Assembly: GCA_964442285.1 (NCBI GenBank) | Contig: CAYTZH010000054.1 | Coordinates: 1-25,063, forward strand | Length of the DNA stretch: 25,063 bases | Source: CAYTZH01 sp964442285 | GTDB taxonomy: Bacteria; Myxococcota_A; UBA9160; JAFDET01 | Reading direction: 5' to 3' | Shown: positions 15,985 through 22,182 of the stretch, piece after piece | Position numbering within the stretch: position 1 is the stretch's first letter | How the letters are laid out: each line of letters starts with the position of its first letter | Program-made: the position numbers and the translations under genes | The notes under the pieces: generated by a model | Seen by the model: the letters and a program-made list of their open reading frames with translations, nothing else | Database searches by the model: none | Told to the model about the DNA's origin: nothing

Positions 15985-17201
15985 CGCTCCCCCATGCGCA
16001 TCGACGGCTCGGCCAGCACCGGGTCGAGGTCGGTGTGGCCCGGGGTCGGACCTGCGGTCATGGCCTCGGCCAGGAAATCGAGGTCGACGTCCCGAGACCG
16101 GCTCTCGAGGATCACGAGGAACTCCTTGGTCAGCTCCGGATCGAACTGCACCCCCGCGAAGCGGCGAAGCTCCTCCACCGCCTGCTGCAGCGGCAGGCGC
16201 CGCCGATACGGGCGGTCGCAGGTCATGGCGTCGAAGGCGTCGGCCAGGTGGATGATCCGCGCGGTCAGGGGGATGTCGTCGCCGCACAGCCCGTCGGGGT
16301 AGCCGCTGCCGTCCCACCACTCGTGGTGGTGTCGGATCGCCGTGGCCACGTCGCTGGCCAGCCCGAGCGGCTCCACCAGCCGGGCGCCCAGACCCGGGTG
16401 GGTGCGCACCGTCTCGCGCTCGCGGGGCTCGAGCGGCCCGGGCTTCAGGAGCACCTCGCCCGGCAGGCCGACCTTGCCCAGGTCGTGGAGGAACGCCGCC
16501 AGGCGGATCCGCTCCTGGTCGGTGGTGCCCAGGCAGAGGCGGTCGGCGAGGAGGCCCGCGTAGTAGGCCGTCCGGCGCGCGTGCCCGCGCATGAAGCAAT
16601 CCTTGGCCTCGATGGTCTCGGCCAGGAGCTCGAGCAGCTCCACCGTCCGCACCGGGTCGACGGTCGGGCCGGAGGGGCGGACGCCGCCCGCGGCCGACGC
16701 GATCAGCGCGTCGACCCGCTCCTGCAGCTCCGGGCTGGCACCGATGTCCTCCAGGATGCGCCGCACGTCGCGGTCCCGGCCAACGGCCTGCCCCAGGTCG
16801 TCCAGGAAGCCCACCATCCGGCGGCGCCCCCGCTGGCGGGCCAGCGCTCGGGTGACCGCCGCGCTCACCTGGACCACGTCGAAGGGCTTCTGGAGGTAGT
16901 CGGCGATGCCGTAGCGCACGGCCTCGGCCGCCGATTCCACGCTCCCGTAGCCGGTGATCACCACGACCTCGGTGTCGGGGAACTCCCGCCGCACCGTTCG
17001 CATCAGCTCGTCGCCCTTGATGCCGGGCATGTTCAGGTCGAGGCTGATCAGGTCGACCGGGTGGGTGCGCAGCAGCTCGAGGGCCGCAGCGCCGCTGTCC
17101 GCCGTGAGGACCTCGTAGCTCGGCTTGAGGATGATCCGCAGGGACTCCCGCGGACCGCGCTCGTCGTCCACGATGAGGACGGTGGGTCTGGGCTGGCTCA
17201 T
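15981..17201 (-). CDS. Response regulator with HD-GYP phosphodiesterase domain
   Basis: A 406-aa cytoplasmic two-component output protein. The receiver domain (1-125) has acidic residues DDE at 12-14, phospho-acceptor Asp55 in LDLNMPG, Thr83 and Lys105. A helical linker leads to an HD-GYP domain (about 185-375) with H239-D240-x-x-K243, His268 in HPGLGARL, HHHEWWDGSGYPDGL (291-305) with G300-Y301-P302, and Asp321 in HLADAFDAMTCDRPYR. HD-GYP enzymes hydrolyse c-di-GMP at a metal centre, and all core ligands are visible. The ATG at 17201 has a strong GGGGAGG Shine-Dalgarno run. A sigma-54-type promoter lies 33-48 nt upstream, directly after the sigma-54 activator gene. Confidence 0.95.
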   Translation of the reverse strand: MSQPRPTVLIVDDERGPRESLRIILKPSYEVLTADSGAAALELLRTHPVDLISLDLNMPGIKGDELMRTVRREFPDTEVVVITGYGSVESAAEAVRYGIADYLQKPFDVVQVSAAVTRALARQRGRRRMVGFLDDLGQAVGRDRDVRRILEDIGASPELQERVDALIASAAGGVRPSGPTVDPVRTVELLELLAETIEAKDCFMRGHARRTAYYAGLLADRLCLGTTDQERIRLAAFLHDLGKVGLPGEVLLKPGPLEPRERETVRTHPGLGARLVEPLGLASDVATAIRHHHEWWDGSGYPDGLCGDDIPLTARIIHLADAFDAMTCDRPYRRRLPLQQAVEELRRFAGVQFDPELTKEFLVILESRSRDVDLDFLAEAMTAGPTPGHTDLDPVLAEPSMRMGER

Positions 17202-17223
17202 CGATACCTCCCCGCCCTCCGAA

Positions 17224-17241
17224 CTCCTGCTAAAGCAGGAG
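17224..17241. promoter_or_regulatory. 7-bp dyad overlapping the -12 element
   Basis: CTCCTGC and GCAGGAG flank TAAA. The dyad covers the -12 half of the sigma-54 promoter and lies just before the predicted transcript start, so it would act as DNA rather than RNA structure. Confidence 0.45.
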
Positions 17242-17249
17242 GCGTGCCA
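17234..17249 (-). promoter_or_regulatory. Sigma-54 (-24/-12) promoter for the HD-GYP gene
   Basis: Minus strand TGGCACGCCTCCTGCT: the -24 GG (17248-17247) and -12 GC (17236-17235) are separated by the canonical 10 nt, and the element matches TGGCACG-N4-TTGCW except for one base. Predicted start near 17223, giving a leader of about 22 nt that contains the GGGGAGG ribosome site. Confidence 0.75.
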
Positions 17250-17419
17250 GTCCGACCCCGATCGGCAGCATTCCTGGTAAGGCTCCAGACCCGTTGGAGA
17301 AAACCCGAGGTTCCGAGCTCGCGAGAAGCCGAGTCCGCGAGCCCGCGGTGTTCCGTCTGGTTCCCCCGCGGGGCATCGAGAGAGACAACCCCTCGTCCCT
17401 GGTGGGGTTTGGCGGTCGT

Positions 17420-17433
17420 GTTCGGATCGGAAC
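17420..17433. promoter_or_regulatory. Candidate enhancer dyad for the sigma-54 activator
   Basis: GTTCGGATCGGAAC is a dyad with one mismatched pair, about 185 bp upstream of the -12 element of the HD-GYP promoter, a usual distance for enhancer sites. Further GTTCC-like half-sites occur near 17310, 17350 and 17360. The assignment to the adjacent activator is speculative. Confidence 0.3.
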
Positions 17434-17451
17434 GCCCGGCTCAGGGCGTTC
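17430..17451 (-). terminator. Hairpin around the stop codon of the sigma-54 activator gene
   Basis: GAACGCCC and GGGCGTTC form an 8-bp stem whose 6-nt loop holds the TGA stop. It would separate this gene from the HD-GYP transcript, which has its own promoter. No U-tract is present. Confidence 0.4.
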
Positions 17452-18817
17452 GGGACGGAACCAGGCCGTGGCGGTCCATCTTCAGCTTGAGGAGACGGCG
17501 GGTGATCCCCAGGCGCTCGGCGGCCCGGGTCTGGTTCCAGGCCGTGCGGTCGAGCGCCTCCTTGAGCAGGTCCGCCTCCATCCGGGCCACGGCCTCCTCG
17601 AGCCCCAGGCGGCCGTCGCGCACCGCCTCGCGCAGGCCCTCGAAGCGGGCGGCCTCCACGATCGACTCCGGCAGGTCCTCGGCGTCGACGACCGGTCCGT
17701 CGCTCAGGGTGACCGCCCGCTCCAGGGCGTTCTCGAGCTCCCGGACGTTGCCGGGCCAGGCGTAGCGATCGAGCAGCGCCCGGGCCGGATCCGAGAGCGC
17801 GAGCGGCCCGCGCCCCGACTCCCGTCCGAGGCGCGCGAGGATGTGGTCCGAGAGCAGCCGGACGTCCTCCCGTCGCTCCCGGAGCGGCGGGATCCGGATG
17901 GGGACCACGTTGATGCGGTAGTACAGGTCCTCCCGGAAGCGTCCGCTCGCGATCTCGTGCTCGAGGTCGCGGTGGGTGGCGGCGACGATGCGCACGTCCA
18001 CGGCGATGGGTGAGCCGCCCCCGAGCCGCTCCACGGTCCGCTCCTGGAGCACCCGCAGCAGCTTGGCCTGGACCGCGGGCGAGAGCTCCCCGATCTCGTC
18101 CAGGAAGAGGGTGCCGCCCTCGGCCATCTCGAAGCGCCCGACGCGGCGCTCGCGGGCGTCGGTGAAGGCGCCGCGCTCGTGGCCGAACAGCTCGCTCTCG
18201 AGCAGCGTATCCGGGATGGCGGCGCAGTTGATGGGCACGAAGGGCCCCTCGGCGCGGTCGCCGAGCTCGTGGACGGCCCGCGCCACCAGCTCCTTGCCGG
18301 TCCCGCTCTCGCCCCGGAGCAGCACGCTGGCCCGGGAGCGCGCCACGCGCTCGATGGCGCGGAAGACCTCCTGCATGCCCTCGCTGCGCCCGATGAGGGG
18401 CCCGAGCCGGGTGCGCCGGTTCACCTCCTCGCGGAGGCGCACCACCTCGCGCTCGAGCTCCTGACGCTCGAGCAGGCGGCGGATCTTGATGCGGAGGGCG
18501 TCGACCTCGAAGGGCTTGGTGACGTAGTCCTCGGCGCCGCGCTTCATGGCCTCGACGGCGGTGGAGACGGTCTTGGTGGCCGTGAGCACGACCACCGGAA
18601 CCTCGAGGTCGCGCTCCCGCAGCTCCGTCAGCAGGTCGAGTCCGCTGCGGCCGGGCATCACGAGGTCGAGCAGCACCAGGTCCGGAAGCTGGAGGTCGAC
18701 GCGGTCGAGGGCCTCGTCCACGGTGCCCGCGGTCACGACCTCGCACTCCTCCTTCAGGAGCATGCGAAGCGATTCCTGGACCCCGACCTCGTCGTCGACC
18801 ACCAGGACGCGCGGCAT
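17441..18817 (-). CDS. Sigma-54-dependent response regulator (NtrC/AtoC family)
   Basis: A 458-aa enhancer-binding activator that opens sigma-54 promoters when phosphorylated. Receiver (1-120): DDE 8-10, phospho-acceptor Asp51, Lys101. The AAA+ domain (about 142-375) has Walker A GESGTGKE (169-176), the sigma-54 contact loop ERGAFTDA (214-221; GAFTDA instead of GAFTGA, a known variant), Walker B FLDE (238-241), PLRER and WPGN (354-357). A C-terminal Fis-type helix-turn-helix lies at about 428-452 (NQTRAAERLGITRRLLKLKMDRHGL as the recognition region). All catalytic parts look intact. It lies 95 nt downstream of a kinase-like fusion gene, its likely partner, and just upstream of a sigma-54 promoter. 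The start is ATG at 18817. Confidence 0.95.
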   Translation of the reverse strand: MPRVLVVDDEVGVQESLRMLLKEECEVVTAGTVDEALDRVDLQLPDLVLLDLVMPGRSGLDLLTELRERDLEVPVVVLTATKTVSTAVEAMKRGAEDYVTKPFEVDALRIKIRRLLERQELEREVVRLREEVNRRTRLGPLIGRSEGMQEVFRAIERVARSRASVLLRGESGTGKELVARAVHELGDRAEGPFVPINCAAIPDTLLESELFGHERGAFTDARERRVGRFEMAEGGTLFLDEIGELSPAVQAKLLRVLQERTVERLGGGSPIAVDVRIVAATHRDLEHEIASGRFREDLYYRINVVPIRIPPLRERREDVRLLSDHILARLGRESGRGPLALSDPARALLDRYAWPGNVRELENALERAVTLSDGPVVDAEDLPESIVEAARFEGLREAVRDGRLGLEEAVARMEADLLKEALDRTAWNQTRAAERLGITRRLLKLKMDRHGLVPSRTP

Positions 18818-18894
18818 GGCCGACACCTTACCCGAAAACGCCCCGGACGCTGCCGGCGGCTCGCGCGAAGGGGCTGTCGGGGCGGCGGGCTCGC

Positions 18895-18908
18895 CGCGCC
18901 GCGGCGCG
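18895..18908. other. 14-bp palindrome between the fusion gene and the activator gene
   Basis: CGCGCCGCGGCGCG is perfectly self-complementary and lies 5 nt after the stop of the fusion gene, in the 95-nt gap before the activator gene. It may act as an attenuator or mRNA 3' hairpin. No promoter was recognised in this gap. Confidence 0.35.
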
Positions 18909-18912
18909 CCCA

Positions 18913-20928
18913 CTAGGCGGGCAGGTCGAGGATGATCACCGTCTCGCGGTCGGGCGTGGGGGAGGCGCTCATCCGCCCGCCGCCGGCGCGCACGATGGCG
19001 CCGGCCACGACGATCTCCAGGGCGGTCTCGGCGAGGGAGATCCCCTCGACGTCCACGGTGGGGACGATCTCGTCGGGGCTCTCGAAGCGCAGCAGGATGC
19101 GGAGCGAGGGCTTGCCCTCGAGCCCCTCCGGGTGGAAGTGCGAGGCGAGGTAGACGTCGCCCCGCTCGGGCACCAGCTCGAGCGCCTTGCCGATCAGGGA
19201 CTCGAAGGCGAAGCGCAGCTGGCCCCCGTCGCCCTGGGCCTCGGGATGCTCGCGCTCGAGCTCTCGGAGCACCACCAGCCGCCGCGCCTGGATCTCCTCC
19301 CGGCGCGACTCGAGCAGCGTCTCGAGCAGGGCCGTCACGTCCACGGGCTTGCGCTCGGGGCTGTCCAGCGCGGCGAAGTGGGCCAGACGATTGACCACCT
19401 CCTCGATGCGGCGGACGTCCTCGTTCACGATGGCGGCGAAGCGGTCCCGGAACTCGGGGTCGTCGAAGCGCTCCGGCAGGAGCTGGGAGAAGGTCCGGAT
19501 CGCGACGAGGGGATTGCGGACCTCGTGGGAGATGGCGCCGATCAGCCGGCGCAGGGACTCCTCGGCCATGGCCAGGGGCGGCGGCGACGCCGCGGCCTCC
19601 GTGGCTGCGACGGGCGGCCCCGGCGCCGACGGGACGGGCGCGGTGCCCTCCTCCTCGAACGGCTCGGGCTCGGCCTCGACCACGGGGAGCGCTTCGGGTC
19701 GCGGCGCCTGGCGCTCGGGTGGCGCTTCGAGTCGCGGCGCCTGGCGCTCGGGCGTCGCCTCGCGCCCCGGGACCGCGCTCCAGGGCGCCGGCGCTGCGCC
19801 GGGAAGCAGGCCCTCGAAGCGCAGTTCGCCGGCGGTGACCTCGTCGCTGCCGGCGGTGACCTCGTCGCTGCCGCCGGTGACCTCGTCGCTGCCGGCCAGG
19901 GTGCGCACTACCACCGCCTCGAGCTCGCGCAGGTTTCCCGGCCAGGGATGCTCCCGGAGCAGGGCGACCGCGTCGCCCGAGAAGCGGCGCGGTCGCTCCC
20001 CGTGCGACGCACACCAGGCCCGCGCCGTCGACGCGACCAGCGGCTCGATGGCGTCGGGGCGCTCCCGCAGGGGCGGAATGCGCACCTCCAGGCCCGCCAG
20101 GGTCCGGGCCAGACCGGCCTCGAGGGGGCCCGCGCCCAGGACGTCGTCGGAGGCGGTGGCCGCCCAGCGCAGGGGCGCCGGGGCGGGCAGGCCGGGGGGC
20201 AGCCCGCTCTCGATCCAGCTCCGCAGGCGGCGCTGGGTGGAGCCGGGGAGGAGGTCGACCTCCTCGAGGCAGAGGGTGAGCCCGCGTGCCGCGCTCGGGA
20301 GCGCCACGGCGCGCGCCACCTCGGCGAGCAGGGCGTCGGCGTCGAGCCCGGCGCAGGCGATGCGTTCCAGGTGGCCGGCCCCCGTGCCGCCGTGGTGGTG
20401 CACGTAGGCCGCGAGCAGGCCGCGTCCGCTGCCGGGCTCGCCGCGGACCAGGAGCGGCACCTCGGAGAGGCGGGGGTCGAGGGCGCGCAGGGCGTCGGGC
20501 AGGTCGAGGTCTGCGAACCAGCGGCTGAAGCGACCGGCGACGGCGGCCCGGGCGCGGCGCCGCGAGAGCGCCTCCGCGCGGCGGCGGTGGACCGCCCGCA
20601 GGTGTCGGCGCAACAGCGGCCCCTCGCCGGGGGAGGCCAGCACCTGAACCGGCAGCGTGTCGAACAGCCGACGGGCGTCGTCGACGTCTGCGCGGTCGGC
20701 CAGGAGGATCCACGGCGCGGCGCCGGTCCGCCGGGTGACCCGGTGCGCGAACTCGAGCTCCTGCTCGAAGTCGCCCTGCAGGCCCAGCACCACCGCGTCG
20801 GGGGCGGGCGCTGCGTCGAAGAGCGCATCGCCCGGCCCGCCGAGCACGCTGTCGGGCCCCGACGCCGCCCAGCGCGCGAGGACTGCGCGCTGCGCCGGCT
20901 CCTTGTGGACGATCCAGACCGTACTCAT
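18913..20928 (-). CDS. Receiver-like / degenerate sigma-54 AAA / histidine kinase fusion protein
   Basis: A 671-aa soluble protein with no membrane segment. Residues 1-115 have a receiver-like fold, but the phospho-Asp position reads VLGLQG. Residues 135-345 follow a sigma-54 activator AAA+ domain: the Walker A site reads GEPGSGRG (163-170, no Lys), Walker B reads LCLEE (219-223), the GAFTGA loop is missing, yet IPPLRER (284-290) and HPWPGNLRELEAVV (327-340) are kept. A low-complexity linker (345-455) contains tandem repeats. Residues 459-520 are a good HisKA domain with His468 in ISHEVRNPLVAIRTFSQLL. Residues 564-671 resemble a HATPase domain but lack a clear N-box Asn and DxGxG. ATG 20928 has GGGGAG just upstream. 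A sigma-54 promoter precedes it. It is probably the partner of the downstream response regulators. Confidence 0.82.
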   Translation of the reverse strand: MSTVWIVHKEPAQRAVLARWAASGPDSVLGGPGDALFDAAPAPDAVVLGLQGDFEQELEFAHRVTRRTGAAPWILLADRADVDDARRLFDTLPVQVLASPGEGPLLRRHLRAVHRRRAEALSRRRARAAVAGRFSRWFADLDLPDALRALDPRLSEVPLLVRGEPGSGRGLLAAYVHHHGGTGAGHLERIACAGLDADALLAEVARAVALPSAARGLTLCLEEVDLLPGSTQRRLRSWIESGLPPGLPAPAPLRWAATASDDVLGAGPLEAGLARTLAGLEVRIPPLRERPDAIEPLVASTARAWCASHGERPRRFSGDAVALLREHPWPGNLRELEAVVVRTLAGSDEVTGGSDEVTAGSDEVTAGELRFEGLLPGAAPAPWSAVPGREATPERQAPRLEAPPERQAPRPEALPVVEAEPEPFEEEGTAPVPSAPGPPVAATEAAASPPPLAMAEESLRRLIGAISHEVRNPLVAIRTFSQLLPERFDDPEFRDRFAAIVNEDVRRIEEVVNRLAHFAALDSPERKPVDVTALLETLLESRREEIQARRLVVLRELEREHPEAQGDGGQLRFAFESLIGKALELVPERGDVYLASHFHPEGLEGKPSLRILLRFESPDEIVPTVDVEGISLAETALEIVVAGAIVRAGGGRMSASPTPDRETVIILDLPA
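19691..19752 (-). repeat. 33-bp direct repeat in the fusion gene linker
   Basis: Two 29-bp blocks offset by 33 bp (19691-19719 and 19724-19752), identical but for one base, encode PERQAPR-x-EA units in the linker between the AAA-like and HisKA parts. Confidence 0.85.
19828..19890 (-). repeat. 21-bp triple repeat in the fusion gene linker
   Basis: Three tandem 21-bp copies (19828, 19849, 19870; the third with one mismatch) encode GSDEVTA heptapeptides directly after the AAA-like domain. The copies are almost identical at the DNA level, which points to recent expansion. Confidence 0.92.
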
Positions 20929-21001
20929 GGCTCCCCGGTGGCTCGCAGGGGATCCCCCGGCAGCGCTTGCACGGCCCGCCGTTCTTCCCGTCCTCGGAAG
21001 A

Positions 21002-21017
21002 CGCAAGCCTCGTGCCA
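21002..21017 (-). promoter_or_regulatory. Sigma-54 (-24/-12) promoter for the fusion gene
   Basis: Minus strand TGGCACGAGGCTTGCG matches the sigma-54 consensus TGGCACG-N4-TTGC exactly, with GG at 21016-21015 and GC at 21004-21003, 10 nt apart. Predicted start is near 20991, about 62 nt before the ATG at 20928. Confidence 0.8.
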
Positions 21018-21190
21018 AGGCCCCGGATCCGATCGCGGGCGCGCAGGCCACCGCGTAGACACCCGCGATCGAGGCGGAAAGTCCGTCGCCGGGTGGCGCC
21101 CACCGACGGGCTCCCGACGCGCAACGGACTCCCTCCGCCGAAACATTCTAGGAAAAGAGCTACCCATGCTCCCGACGGGGTCCGCCCTGC

Positions 21191-21196
21191 TAGACT
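21191..21196 (+). promoter_or_regulatory. -10-like element of thyX
   Basis: TAGACT lies 25 nt before the ATG and would give a leader of about 19 nt, with a GGAAAG Shine-Dalgarno-like run near 21208-21213. It fits the TAGNNT pattern. No -35 was recognised. Confidence 0.4.
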
Positions 21197-21221
21197 GGCA
21201 GCCCCCCGGAAAGTCTGCAGC

Positions 21222-22181
21222 ATGAGCGACGAGTCCATCGAGCCGAGTGACGAGTCCATCGAGCGTCCCCTCGAACGACCGCGGGTGGAGGCCCTGGACG
21301 AGATCCTGGGGCGTCGACTCCCGGTTCTCGACGACGGCTTCGTGCGCGTCGTCGACTACCTGGGCGACGACGGCGCGGTGGTGCAGGCGGCGCGGGTCTC
21401 CTACGGGAGCGGCACCAAGCGGGTGCACGAGGACCGGGGCCTCATCCGCTACCTGCTCCGCCACCGCCACACCACACCCTTCGAGATGTGCGAGCTGAAG
21501 CTCCACGTGCGCGTGCCCATGGACTGCTGGCGTCAGTGGATCCGCCACCGCACGGCCAACGTGAACGAGTACTCGACGCGCTACTCGGTGGCCATCGACT
21601 CCGCCCAGCGCACGCCGGCCGAGGCCTGGCGCCTGCAGTCGGCGGCCAACCGCCAGGGAAGCCAGGGGATGCTCCCGGCCGACACCGGAGCGCCGCTCTC
21701 CGAGCGCGAGCGCGCGCTGCAGGAAGAGGCGCTGGCGGTCTACCGCGAGCGCCTCGAGCGGGGGGTCGCCCGCGAGCAGGCGCGCAAGGACCTGCCCCTG
21801 TCCACCTACACCGAGGCGTACTGGAAGGTGGACCTCCACAACCTGCTGCACTTCCTGGCGCTGCGGATGGAGGCCCACGCCCAGGAGGAGATCCGCGCCT
21901 ACGCCGCGACGATCGGCGAGGAGATCGTCGCGCGCTGGGTCCCGCTCACCTGGGAGGCCTTCCTCGACTACCGGGTGCAGGCGGCGAGCTTCACCCGCAT
22001 CGAGCTCGAAGTGCTGGCGGCGCTCCTGCGCGGCGACGCCGAGACGGCCGGCAAGCTCGCCGCCGACGCCGGCTGGGTGGGCGCCGACGGCCGTCCGCGC
22101 AAGAACCGCGAGCGCGGCGAGTTCGAGGCCAAGCTGATCCGGCTGGGCGTCTCGCCGCCCTGGGCCCCGGAGCTCGACTGA
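21222..22181 (+). CDS. thyX: Flavin-dependent thymidylate synthase
   Basis: Makes dTMP from dUMP with methylene-tetrahydrofolate, FAD and NADPH, independently of ThyA. It is 319 aa, longer than many homologues (about 220-250). The ThyX motif RHR-x7-S is intact: RHRTANVNEYS at 108-118, followed by TRYS. Other family blocks are RHRHTTPFEMCELKLHVRVPM upstream and DLPLSTYTEAYWKVDLHNLLHFLALR downstream. The first 20 residues are a duplicated SDESIE unit from a 21-bp DNA repeat. The ATG at 21222 was chosen because of its promoter-like and ribosome-site context; the frame is open further upstream. The next gene starts 1 nt after the stop, so thyX probably heads a four-gene operon. Confidence 0.95.
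   Translation: MSDESIEPSDESIERPLERPRVEALDEILGRRLPVLDDGFVRVVDYLGDDGAVVQAARVSYGSGTKRVHEDRGLIRYLLRHRHTTPFEMCELKLHVRVPMDCWRQWIRHRTANVNEYSTRYSVAIDSAQRTPAEAWRLQSAANRQGSQGMLPADTGAPLSERERALQEEALAVYRERLERGVAREQARKDLPLSTYTEAYWKVDLHNLLHFLALRMEAHAQEEIRAYAATIGEEIVARWVPLTWEAFLDYRVQAASFTRIELEVLAALLRGDAETAGKLAADAGWVGADGRPRKNRERGEFEAKLIRLGVSPPWAPELD
21225..21266 (+). repeat. 21-bp tandem duplication at the thyX 5' end
   Basis: Two copies (21225-21245 and 21246-21266) encode SDESIEP and SDESIER directly after the start Met. They differ at three bases. Confidence 0.85.
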
Positions 22182-22182
22182 G

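Larger units (their letters stand above)
20929..21221. promoter_or_regulatory. Divergent region between the fusion gene and thyX
   Basis: A 293-bp region without a convincing gene. It holds the sigma-54 promoter for the minus-strand fusion gene (21002-21017), a perfect palindrome GGGGATCCCC at 20948-20957 upstream of its start, and a -10-like TAGACT for thyX. The frame open to the right of 20967 has no family content before the thyX ATG. Confidence 0.6.

Noticed and set aside
17202..17440. c-di-GMP riboswitch before the HD-GYP gene
   Set aside because: The predicted sigma-54 start leaves a leader of only about 22 nt, and no GEMM-type conserved sequence was found in the gap.
18817..21259. Extension of the sigma-54 activator frame upstream through the fusion gene
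   Set aside because: The upstream part is the wrong frame of the fusion gene, low-complexity Arg/Pro/Ala sequence; the receiver domain starts cleanly at the ATG at 18817.
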